Source: Symsagittifera roscoffensis
Lineage: Eukaryota; Xenacoelomorpha; Acoela; Convolutidae
Length of the DNA stretch: 64,000 nucleotides
Assembly: GCF_963678635.1 (NCBI RefSeq)
Contig: NW_026971344.1
Span: forward strand, 1 to 64,000
Direction of reading: 5' to 3'
The stretch's first letter is position 1. Every line of letters starts with the position of its first letter. The notes under the pieces were generated by a model. It had not been told where the DNA came from, ran no database searches, and saw nothing but the letters and a program-made list of their open reading frames with translations. This document shows, one piece after another, positions 1-7,870 of the stretch. The translations under genes were made by a program, and so were the position numbers.

Positions 1-776
1 TCGAGTAGAAAAAAAAACATAAAACACCATCAAAAAGGCAATCGCATAACTATTTTGAATTAGTTTCAGCTTTCAGGCCAGATTCTTTCATAGCTTTAAA
101 ACGTTGTCCAATAAATTTGTTGAAAACTATAAACATTTTTTAGAAGGCTTGAAAAAACTCAGAAAAGAGTCACTTAAAAAGTGAACATGCAAAAAAAGAC
201 TTTAAGGGACGGTTTCCTTGGAAGGGACTAAGTGACAATCCTCCCGCACATAACCGAAGTAGCATTGAACGGAAGCGGTCATCTATTTGCTAATGCCGCC
301 CGCAGCGTTTCAAATATTGATCGGCACGCATTATAACCGCTACGCCCCCAAAAGGATGAAACAGTTTTTACTATGAAAAATCATGACATTCCATGACTCA
401 TCTAACTATAATCCATTTAGATAGCCATAATCTTTAGCAACCCTTTCCGATATAACAGTTTCTGTCTGAAATTTCGAAATAGAAGCTGCACAGAGAAAAT
501 GAAGTGTACATGAGTTTGGTTGGTAAACAGTGACCTTGGCGAACATTCTTAAACAGTGAACATAAAACACAAACTTCGACTGTGTATTGATAAGTATAAG
601 CGGGGCAGTACAACAGTGCCGAAAATGAAAAAGTGTTCAAGAGTGCCAAAAATTGATGATTTTCGGCACTGTTGAACACTTTTTTTTCGACACTGTTGTA
701 CTCCGGCACTGTTGAAGGCCCCCGTATAAGCAAACACGTATGTACTGCTGTGCCTTCCTGTCCTTTCAGTACTCAC
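1..776. other. p23 intron 3 and left flank, no confident exon
   Basis: A+T-rich sequence to the left of p23 exon 3. A consensus donor (GTGAGT on the minus strand at 771-776) opens an intron here. The next p23 exon, expected to encode the end of the CS domain and an acidic tail, is not recognisable and probably lies beyond the left edge. Open frames in the stretch have no recognisable similarity. A foldback repeat occupies 607-702. Confidence 0.5.
607..702. repeat. Foldback (inverted) repeat, MITE-like hairpin
   Basis: Two arms of about 45 bp, beginning with AGTACAACAGTGCCG and ending with the matching CACTGTTGTACT, are nearly perfect inverted complements around a loop of about 10 bp. A partial third copy of the arm (CGGCACTGTTGAA) follows at about 704-716. 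The structure lies in the intron of the p23 gene. It could be a small non-autonomous DNA transposon or a simple snap-back; no target duplication was identified. Confidence 0.6.
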
Positions 777-881
777 TTTGACTTTGTGTTTGGTGAGTCT
801 GGGCCAGAAGGAGTGGTCGTCAGAGGAGGCTTTCTTCAAAGTACACAGAATGTCTCTGTCCGAGTGTCTCACTTTCACATC
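777..881 (-). CDS. p23: p23 Hsp90 co-chaperone, exon 3
   Basis: This 105-base exon encodes 35 residues in phase 0, between an acceptor (TTGTTGTGTAG, ending at 882) and a donor (GTGAGT from 776). It contains the family hallmark WPRLTK preceded by an ILCTLKK beta-strand, as in the CS domain of p23/PTGES3 (yeast Sba1, nematode DAF-41), which binds ATP-bound Hsp90 in the cytosol and stabilises client complexes. The exon continues the frame of exon 2 exactly. The usual next residues (an NWL-type segment and acidic tail) are missing, so the gene must run off the window to the left. HACD3-type proteins carry a related CS domain and are the main alternative. Confidence 0.8.
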
Positions 882-1430
882 CTACACAACAAGAACAACA
901 TAAACAAATCTAATATCCTTATCAAACCAACAAGTCAATCAATAATTGCAAATAAATCTATCTATTAATCAGTTAAATAATTACAGATCACTATCATTCA
1001 ACTGATAGTAGCCAAATTAAATTAATTGCTGCAATTAACTCCCAATCGATCGAACTCTAACATCGCTCTTTTTGAACCCTATTCCTATTGCAAATAAATT
1101 ACCAAACTATCGGCCAAAATGTCCTTTTTTTCGGATACTTTCCATTACATCATACAGCTATTTCATCAAACCTGCCCGCACAGCTATTAGGTAGTTAGAG
1201 GGTCTAAGTTCGGTACTTTCAGGCCGAAAATTTACTGGAGGGTCTAAAATGAGAAATATTTTCTTATTGTTACGAGTTATTTAACAAATTATATCGAAGT
1301 AAATTCACATCACTAACGTATAATCACGCTACTTATATCAGCGAAACACCACCCATATCTTCAAAAAAAAGCCCAAAAGAGTTCTAAAGCAAATATGCAG
1401 ATCAAACACCGATTGCTGTAGGTCACTTAC
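882..1430 (-). other. p23 intron 2
   Basis: A 549-base A+T-rich stretch between p23 exons 2 and 3, with donor GTAAGT (1430 leftwards) and acceptor GTGTAG (ending at 882). Phase 0 on both sides. No other feature seen. Confidence 0.7.
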
Positions 1431-1494
1431 ACTTGTTACTTCTTTGAACAGTTCGATTTCTTTAGTTAGCTCAGTCCCTCCCTTTTTCGTGCAG
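1431..1494 (-). CDS. p23: p23 Hsp90 co-chaperone, exon 2
   Basis: A 64-base exon flanked by acceptor TTGTTTTAG (ending at 1495) and donor GTAAGT. It completes the split codon left by exon 1 (phase 2), giving Arg, and ends in phase 0. Together exons 1 and 2 read LTFRCTKKGG then a TKEIELFKEV strand, the second half of the CS-domain beta-sandwich typical of p23 (family pattern LTF-x-C then an EIxLF strand). It was found by joining three exons in frame, not from the longer open frame that surrounds it (1338-1868), most of which is intron. Confidence 0.8.
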
Positions 1495-3848
1495 CTAAAA
1501 CAATAAAAAAACACATTACCACTTGGAGCAAAAAAAATTTCACTTGATTGTGAGCAGACGTTTTCTTGATTCATTAACACTTTGTTCGTTAAAATCACCA
1601 AATTCAATTTGAGCAGCACGATTGCCTGCTCTCTACGATGGCCCAAAACCTGTAATCTCCGCTGTGTAAATGGCTTCAAATGATGCATCCAGTAATAATT
1701 TAAGAAGCCAGTTGAATAACCGAGAAAGTCGACAACCCACTTTACCCTAACAAACTCAAGACGCAGACCATTTTTGCAGACGGTTCCAATTCGAGCTCGT
1801 GTAAAAAGCACCCCGCCCCTCCAATTACATCCGGCAAAGCGTACCGTTTGACGATTTAAACACCTCACTTATTTTCACGATCACTTTTATTGGTACCATT
1901 TCTGTTTATACAATTAAGCTCCATTAAAAACACAGAGGCGAAGCGGAGCTACACAAAACAAGAAGGCATCTAATCTAAACTGGAGAAAATTGAGAAAAAA
2001 AACCGAAAATGTCGAAAAAACTAATCAATCAAAATGAATAAAGCTAGTTTTGAAACAAAAACATGCCAAGACAACACAATGTTAAAATATCAAAATATCA
2101 TCGCAAGAACGTATCAAGCAGTAATAAAGCCAAAAAGACCGTAGCAGAAACCCTACTAACTGAAAAAGTACTCAAAACAAAAACACACAAAAACTTATTT
2201 CGTTCGTCAAATGACGCAATGTGAGGCCACTAAGCCAAGATATTATGAGCCGAAACTAATCAAACTGGAAAAAAAGAAAAAAAAACTTGAAAAAACATCG
2301 CTTTTTTTCAAATTACAACCAACATACACAAAAAGCAAATTTCTAAAAGAACAGATATTTTAAATTCTAACATGCACAGCAAGTCTGTTTCAGATTTGTT
2401 GCTAAGAGAGGCTTTCAGGACATGAGTCCAGTGAGTTCTGAGAACAAAACTATTTACGTGAAAAAAATCTAGAACCCAGTTGCAATTTACTTGCTATCGC
2501 AAATGCAATAAGTCTGAGCAGCTATAGCCCAGTATTTTTTGCCATAAAATATTCAGATGATTGGCTAAAAATAATATTGAAATCGCTTTGTGTAATTGCG
2601 GAAAACAAAGAAAAGTTCAGATGATATATTTCTGGACTCGATCAAGTGAAAGTTTTGAGAACAAATTTCAATCTGGAACTTTAAACTTGAAAACTAAGAT
2701 AATTTCAATGTCTGGATTGATTCTCATTTTCTATTCTGGTTGTATCAAAAGTACTCACTTTTTAAAGAAACGCCGAAAAAAACTTCCAGAACTTTCAAGT
2801 CCCTTTTCTTTTGAGGAACCCTCCGAAGAAGAAGACTTGAGCTTTTTACAAAGAGGCTAAGTTACACTTCGCAACCTAGCGAGGAAACGTCAAAAACAGC
2901 TCTTGAAGGCAAAAAATACAAGCAAAAATAAGTCTTCAAAAAACTTTCTCCGATCCAAAAACAAACCGCCGACCTAGAGTCCTACGTCCTGTGCTCTGAT
3001 AAATATTAAAACACAAGCCACTAAGAAAGTGGATATGGAACACATACTATACAGCAAAAGTGAACACTTTGTTCCGATTTGGGTTAGCGAAAAAAAGGAT
3101 TCCGAGTATAACACTATACTCGCTACATCGCTTGAGAGAATAGCTGCGCTTTATACCTCAGTTGAGACAATTACAATATGACTACTCTCACTCAGTCAAC
3201 TCCTAACTTAGTCAACCCAAAGGAAAATCTTTGCCAGCTGAATAATGAAACATATGCATTTCGCAATTTAGGGCAGTTTTCAAAGAGCAATACCATGGTT
3301 TTCTTCATTGCGGATTGGATCACTTTTTGACCCCCAACATCGGATGCACAAAAAAGTAACACTAGCGTTTTCTCGCTAGTGTTTCTGTTGTTTTATGTCA
3401 GTTCTGACATACCAACCATGAGGTATGATTTTTTATGTAGTACTGTTTTTAGACTGATGGCGCAAAAGCCGAAAACGTTTTTGAATAGATTATTAATATT
3501 GATCCCAACTTTTTCTACCAAACAGTAGCTAATTCGTACATCTGCCGGCCAAAATAAACAACTGTATAGTGTCTCACTTGTTAGAAGATGTTACCGTCCT
3601 GTCATTTTACAGAGCAAAATGGCCTTGTTTTGAAAAGTCTATTTAAACTGTTTTAAAACACCTTGTTTTAAAACGTGCCATCCCTGACTAACTTATCTTT
3701 TACATTCGTCGGGTACAGTCAATGCCATTACCCTCCTAAAGCTGAATGAACCAACTAACAAGTAGGTCAGTTGAACTTGCTCTTGGCCCATTTTACTCAT
3801 GAAACTATTACGAAAATAAGCATCCTCCTGAATCCTCATTAATAAAGC
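1495..3848 (-). other. p23 intron 1, part 3' of the BEL insertion
   Basis: A+T-rich intronic sequence with no supported exon. A 99-codon plus-strand frame at 2561-2860 begins at a non-ATG codon and resembles nothing recognised. Short hairpins occur at 3358-3383 and around 3397-3410. The last five bases, AAAGC at 3844-3848, are the left copy of the target-site duplication of the BEL element. Confidence 0.55.
3358..3383. repeat. Short perfect hairpin
   Basis: AACACTAGCG and CGCTAGTGTT form a perfect 10-bp inverted repeat around a 6-base loop within p23 intron 1. No role is apparent. Confidence 0.5.
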
Positions 3849-4050
3849 TGTTGTGCAGCAAAAGTTGGGAAACGAAAAATCACCAATCCGACTGAATAAA
3901 ACTAGTGATTCGCAAAGAGTGTAAATTATTTCATGAGTTATAGATAGAAGTCAATTGATTTTTGTTAAATGCGGTTTTAAATAAGTAAATCAGTTCAATC
4001 GTAGATTTAGTTCAAGTAGAAAGCTGAGATGTCTTTTTTAGGCTTCAACA
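3849..4050 (-). repeat. BEL 3' LTR
   Basis: A 202-bp direct repeat of 10998-11199. It starts TGTTG and ends CAACA, the inverted TG...CA termini expected of LTRs. It differs from the other copy at two C/T positions. Confidence 0.95.
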
Positions 4051-4063
4051 TTCCGCCTCCCTT
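4051..4063 (-). promoter_or_regulatory. BEL polypurine tract
   Basis: On the minus strand AAGGGAGGCGGAA lies directly against the 3' LTR. This is the position and composition of the polypurine tract that primes plus-strand DNA synthesis. Confidence 0.75.
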
Positions 4064-4080
4064 GAAGTGTCTTCAATTTT

Positions 4081-4083
4081 CAG
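4081..4083 (+). promoter_or_regulatory. Splice acceptor just upstream of the antisense gene start
   Basis: The sequence TTCAATTTTCAG ends at 4083, 8 bases before an ATG at 4092. This is the classic layout of a nematode trans-splice (or cis-splice) acceptor, and it favours 4092 over an in-frame ATG at 4029 that falls inside the LTR. Confidence 0.5.
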
Positions 4084-4091
4084 ATCGTTTT

Positions 4092-4376
4092 ATGTCTGGA
4101 TATGACTACCCATTTACAGTGTATGAGACGAAGGAGAGGAAGAGTAGGGCGGAGTCGGGTAGAGCACCACGTCTGCCTCCACATGGCGAGGTGCGAAGGT
4201 CCAGTAGACGGGGCACTGTCGACGGGGAGGACCTACAGGGTTTCTTCGATGCAGTGAACAGAGGAGATCTGGGTTTCACTCCGATTCCTGTAAAGTCGTT
4301 GGATGAGATCCAGTCTTCAAGGAAGGAAGCTGCAATCGTGGATAGGGCAGTTCTGCGGTTTCCGAAAGCTGAGACA
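4092..4376 (+). CDS. Antisense gene inside BEL element, exon 1 (JmjC-like protein, N-terminal part)
   Basis: Encodes 95 residues, rich in Arg, Ser and Glu at the start, then a segment with no motif I recognise. It ends in phase 0 at donor ACA|GTGAGT. A second, longer start at 4029 lies inside the LTR, but a TTTTCAG acceptor sits between the two. The gene runs opposite to the retrotransposon that contains it, between the end of pol and the 3' LTR. Because it is antisense, its intron is not removed when the element's own genomic RNA is copied, which explains how an intron can persist in a retrotransposon. Confidence 0.65.
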
Positions 4377-4451
4377 GTGAGTAGCATTTATTCCATTGTA
4401 TCATAGTAGTAGAGTATAGCGGATGTGCATCAATTGTTTGTTTTGTTTTAG
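4377..4451 (+). other. Intron of the antisense gene
   Basis: 75 bases, GTGAGT donor and TTTTGTTTTAG acceptor, phase 0, with two in-frame stops inside, while frame is kept across the junction. Size and acceptor fit a nematode-type intron. Confidence 0.7.
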
Positions 4452-4865
4452 AAGCAACTTAGAGGTCTTAAACGTATTATTGACCTCAGCGTAGAAGGGT
4501 CATTGTGCACTGGCTGGGAGGTTGGAGTTAACTGTCGAGAGACTCCTAGTGTGACAGCTAAGGGTGTTATTGGCGTCATGTCTGGAGGTCAGACCAGATG
4601 GTCGAAGCAGGTCTTTTCTTCTCTTCTCCAAGGTATTTTTGTAGAGTCCTCGTCCTTCCGGGCTTTCCATCAAGACTTGGATGAGGAAGATGATGCTGTT
4701 TTGTGTCTTCTGGGGGGCCGAAAGTTGTGGCTGATGACATCTGAAGTTAATATCTCTGGTGAACTTGAGCGCCTGGCCGTTAGCAATGATTCGGAGATGG
4801 GGTTCACTGATGCTGCTAAGTATCTGAGGAACCTTGGTTCTCAGCAGAAGAAACTGGTCCGCTAA
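4452..4865 (+). CDS. Antisense gene inside BEL element, exon 2 (JmjC-like domain)
   Basis: Continues exon 1 in frame for 137 codons to a TAA at 4863-4865. The segment FRAFHQDLD followed about 15 residues later by GGRKLWLM resembles the core of JmjC dioxygenases, where an HxD pair binds iron and a GxKxW strand follows. After the stop the same frame stays open (next entry) and looks like the remainder of that fold. If the reading is right, the protein belongs to the Fe(II)/2-oxoglutarate oxygenase superfamily, which includes histone demethylases. The match is by eye and the family is diverse, so the assignment is tentative. Confidence 0.55.
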   Translation, partial: KQLRGLKRIIDLSVEGSLCTGWEVGVNCRETPSVTAKGVIGVMSGGQTRWSKQVFSSLLQGIFVESSSFRAFHQDLDEEDDAVLCLLGGRKLWLMTSEVNISGELERLAVSNDSEMGFTDAAKYLRNLGSQQKKLVR

Positions 4866-5078
4866 GGTGTTCTTAAGGGGAAAAGTTTGTATCTTCCATA
4901 TGCGTGGAGCGATGCAGTTCTGACTCTCTGCGAGGAAGAGAGGGTCTGCTGCATGTACTATGCGGAGATGCAAACTCGAATTTTCTCGGTAGCATCTGCG
5001 TGGAAGCGCTGCCAGCAACACTGCAGGGTCAACAAGCGAAGAGGACCAGATGACAGCGAATCGCATGACAGCGAATGA
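4866..5078 (+). pseudogene. In-frame continuation of the JmjC-like gene after a TAA stop
   Basis: Same frame as exon 2, 70 codons to TGA at 5076-5078. It begins VLKGKSLYLPYAWSD, which resembles the JmjC strand carrying the third iron ligand (a pattern like YLPxxWxH), but here Asp stands where His is expected. Either the TAA is a disabling mutation (a single base from a sense codon) or the stop is read through. An AATAAA lies at about 5110, so transcription of the gene probably extends past this part. Confidence 0.5.
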
Positions 5079-5542
5079 CTGTTCAACGGTAAATATGTAA
5101 ACAATTATTCAATAAATGAACTAAATATTACTGCACCATAAGTAAGGAGTATATAAGTGAAGTATTAACGGTACGAGTCATGAGCGAAAGTTTGTGTACA
5201 TAAAAAAAAACATTTTATGCGAATTAATGGTTGTAAATCATTACAATACATCTTTGAATATAATTTAAAGGCAAATATAACATTTTAACAGTTTGACGTG
5301 ATCAGAGAGCCTATTGTTACATTCAAGACAGCAGCGTAGGCGTATCCTAGCTGTTTTCAGACAATAATTACATTTTGGGTCATGAGGGTACAACCTCAAA
5401 CGAATTTTAATGCACGATTTTGCACAAAAATTGATGAAAATTTACATCATTTTCGACTTTTATGAACATACAACATTGGGAATTTACATGGAAGTGGTCA
5501 ATATGAACAATTCAGACTATAATGCATTGCATAGGGGGTAAT
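5079..5542. other. Non-coding stretch between antisense gene and BEL pol
   Basis: Holds a possible polyadenylation signal for the antisense gene (AATAAA near 5110) and two related copies of a GGGTCATGxGGGTAC motif near 5380 and 5563. No coding potential recognised. Confidence 0.5.
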
Positions 5543-5752
5543 TTAGGTTCCTACTTTCAAAAGGGTCATGGGGGTACTACCACTTAAAATTTGAAAACTG
5601 CACATTTTGGATATTTTTCGATTTTTAGCACTATAAAGTTCTTGTTTTAAATGAACTGCACATTGGATATGACTTGGTTGCGATACTGGTAGCTTCCACA
5701 GCTTCGCGACTGGGCGTATGTATTCACCAGTTGTGGTCTTCACTTTTACCAC
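5543..5752 (-). CDS. BEL Pol C-terminal fragment (DUF5641-like)
   Basis: Encodes RVVKVKTTTGEYIRP then a KLWKLP-like end, the small C-terminal domain that follows integrase in BEL/Pao polyproteins. It is in a different frame from the integrase part; the join is lost near 5810, where the sequence between the two also reads as the expected GRIIEVYPGND strand in a third register. This is a broken end of one polyprotein, not a separate gene. Confidence 0.7.
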   Translation of the reverse strand: MVKVKTTTGEYIRPVAKLWKLPVSQPSHIQCAVHLKQELYSAKNRKISKMCSFQILSGSTPMTLLKVGT

Positions 5753-5808
5753 TCGAACAATCGAGTCATTTCCAGGATAAACTTCTATGATTCGTCCAGT
5801 TTTCCATT

Positions 5809-6651
5809 CTAGCGGTCGTTCATGTCTTCGGCAAGTAGGACTAGGTTGCCAACTTTAAATTCTGGGCCATCCGTGAACCATTTTTTCCGTATTTGTAGCG
5901 TTATGAGGTAATCCCTTTTCCAAACTTTCCAGAAATCCTTGATCATATTCTGTAATAGTCGATATCGTACATTGGTTGAAACTTGGATGTCAGCAGAGGG
6001 AAGAGTTAGCAATGATTCCTCTATCAGAAAAGGAGCGGGTGTCAGCGGAGTTGGGTCGTTAGGATCACTTGACATTGGATACAATGGTCGTGAGTTTAAG
6101 ACAGCTTCAATTTGATTAAGAATTGTAAGAAATTCTTCAAAACTGAGACGTTGCAGTCCTATAACTTTTCGCATATGTCTCTTCATACTTTTTACAGCTG
6201 CTTCCCAGAGTCCTCCGAAGTGAGGAGCACGAGGAGGGATGGTGACCCATTCAGTTCCTTGGCTATTGACGAAACTAACAACTGATTTGTCCGTTCCATT
6301 TTTGTCGAGCAGTTCCTTGATTTTCATCAGATCATTTCGAGCCCCGATAAAATTGCTTCCATTGTCACTTAAGATCTTCTCAGTTTTTCCACGGCGTGCA
6401 GTAAATCGTTTCAATGAAAGGATGCATGCTTCTTTGGTTAGACGAGTAACCATTTCCAAATCAATAGCTTTTGTAGCGAGACAAACAAAGACGGCAACAT
6501 AAATTTTTGAGACCTCTGCTTCCTTAATTTCAAAGGGACCAGCAAAGTCTATTCCACATTGAGCAAATGGTTTTGCGGGTGTTATTCTTTCTATAGGAAG
6601 ATCAGCCATGATTTGAGAAGTAGGTTGCTGACTAAATCGGACACATCTCAT
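5809..6651 (-). CDS. BEL integrase catalytic core
   Basis: 280 codons. DDE integrase triad visible: CGIDFAGPF, LSDNGSNF and GGLWEAAVKSMK supply Asp, Asp and Glu. The arrangement, with the Glu in a GLWE motif, is typical of BEL/Pao. Integrase inserts the double-stranded cDNA, giving the 5-bp duplication seen here. The N-terminal zinc-binding part lies to the right in other frames. Confidence 0.85.
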   Translation of the reverse strand: MRCVRFSQQPTSQIMADLPIERITPAKPFAQCGIDFAGPFEIKEAEVSKIYVAVFVCLATKAIDLEMVTRLTKEACILSLKRFTARRGKTEKILSDNGSNFIGARNDLMKIKELLDKNGTDKSVVSFVNSQGTEWVTIPPRAPHFGGLWEAAVKSMKRHMRKVIGLQRLSFEEFLTILNQIEAVLNSRPLYPMSSDPNDPTPLTPAPFLIEESLLTLPSADIQVSTNVRYRLLQNMIKDFWKVWKRDYLITLQIRKKWFTDGPEFKVGNLVLLAEDMNDR

Positions 6652-6692
6652 GCATCTTCTAATGAACTGTCGAACTAGATCACGGCCTCCGA

Positions 6693-6935
6693 TTATCCAT
6701 ATTTCCTCATTGTGTTCAGTACTAATTGCCCCCCGCCATGAAGAATAGCTTCATGATATTTGCGTATAAGTAGGGATACTAAATCAGATTTTTTCGAAAC
6801 GAGTATTGGAAACTTCTTGTCTGTTGTGTAGTTCGATTGTGAAAGTCTGCCTCCAACTCTCAGTAGATCGTAATCCTTGTCAAAAAACGGACTAAGATTG
6901 AGTAGTTTCGATGTTTTACTCAGCTCCCTTTTCAC
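6693..6935 (-). CDS. BEL Pol fragment, integrase N-terminal region
   Basis: Contains LLRVGGRLSQSN and a KYHEAILHGGGQLVL segment, the His-containing start of the BEL integrase zinc-binding domain (family pattern LLRVGGRL, then HxxxLHGG). The frame is lost about 40 bases before the catalytic core ORF, so this is a frameshifted part of the same polyprotein. Confidence 0.75.
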   Translation of the reverse strand: MKRELSKTSKLLNLSPFFDKDYDLLRVGGRLSQSNYTTDKKFPILVSKKSDLVSLLIRKYHEAILHGGGQLVLNTMRKYG

Positions 6936-7196
6936 CTACAGACAATTTAACTCTGATTTGAAGTGTATTTCTTGGTCTAAGCGAAGAATTAGCATTTTTG
7001 CCATGATTCTATTTTTAGGACTAAGACAATCTTCTTCAAGTTGTACATCAGATGTCCGCTTAGATCTGAGCCGCTTCCGATAGTTTGTCGATATTCTATG
7101 CTTAAGATGTTGAACAAATGATAGTACATAGCATGCGATGCGTACTGTCTTGTTCCAAGTGCTGTAGTCCTTTAAACGAAAAATTCCATCCGTCAT
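6936..7196 (-). CDS. BEL Pol fragment between RNase H and integrase
   Basis: 86 codons, basic, with a SFVQHL..RISTNYRKRL stretch, matching the usual linker between RNase H and integrase in BEL elements. It adjoins the next fragment at a stop codon. I assign it from position more than from motifs. The 7197-7380 stretch next to it is linker sequence in other frames. Confidence 0.5.
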   Translation of the reverse strand: MTDGIFRLKDYSTWNKTVRIACYVLSFVQHLKHRISTNYRKRLRSKRTSDVQLEEDCLSPKNRIMAKMLILRLDQEIHFKSELNCL

Positions 7197-7380
7197 TTCT
7201 TCGTTTTGAGCATGATTTGCGAGAACAGTTCGAATTTGTTCACTTTCTGCATTAGTCTTGACTTTGACGGTTCGTTTTTCAGGTGCTTCAACTAGAGATG
7301 GTTGTAGGTTGGGCCAGTGCCTTTCATCCTTGGTCAGCCAATCTAGTCCATTCCACCAGAGTGAGGAAGATATTAATGTG

Positions 7381-7857
7381 TCAGCTAATACACCACGAAA
7401 TGGCTAAATCAGCCGGATTTACTGATGTTGGCACGTGTTTCCAATCACTTCTGGGTAGGGTCTCTCGTATTTGTGAAACTCCGTTTGCAACAAAAGTGTT
7501 CCACGTTCTTGGAAGTTGAGCAAGCCATTGCAAGACAATTGTTGAATCAGTCCAGGCGTGTGAAGTTATCTTGAGATTTGTTTTCCTCAAAATTGAATGA
7601 ACTGATTTAAGAAGTTTGGTAGCTAAACTTGCACCGCAGAGCTCTAATTTGGGAACAGAGATTGCTTTGACCGGAGCAACCTTTCTTTTGGAGGTCAGTA
7701 GATACGCAAAAGTTTTGCCATAATCATTGGTAATTCTTGCATAGATTGCGGCTGCATATGCTTTTTCGGAAGCATCACAGAATACGTGAAGTTGAACCTC
7801 CTTTATTGGATGTGAGCTCATAGATCTTGGTATCTGTAGTTCCAGTAGTTGAGGCAA
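7381..7857 (-). CDS. BEL RNase H domain
   Basis: 158 codons. Has LHVFCDASEKAYAAAIY (first catalytic Asp), PKLELCGASLA (Glu) and HAWTDSTIVLQWL (second Asp), the RNase H signature of BEL/Pao. It removes the RNA strand after reverse transcription. It is separated from RT by a frameshifted stretch at about 7860-7990, where the expected WVQGFDWD segment is read in another register. Confidence 0.85.
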   Translation of the reverse strand: MPQLLELQIPRSMSSHPIKEVQLHVFCDASEKAYAAAIYARITNDYGKTFAYLLTSKRKVAPVKAISVPKLELCGASLATKLLKSVHSILRKTNLKITSHAWTDSTIVLQWLAQLPRTWNTFVANGVSQIRETLPRSDWKHVPTSVNPADLAISWCIS

Positions 7858-7870
7858 TGTTCCGGTAAGC

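Noticed and set aside
1338-1868. 176-codon minus-strand ORF as a gene.
   Set aside because: Only its 64-base inner part is a real exon (p23 exon 2); the remainder is intron read through.
2561-2860. 99-codon plus-strand ORF ending in a Ser/Glu-rich stretch.
   Set aside because: Begins at a non-ATG codon, lies inside p23 intron 1, and resembles nothing.
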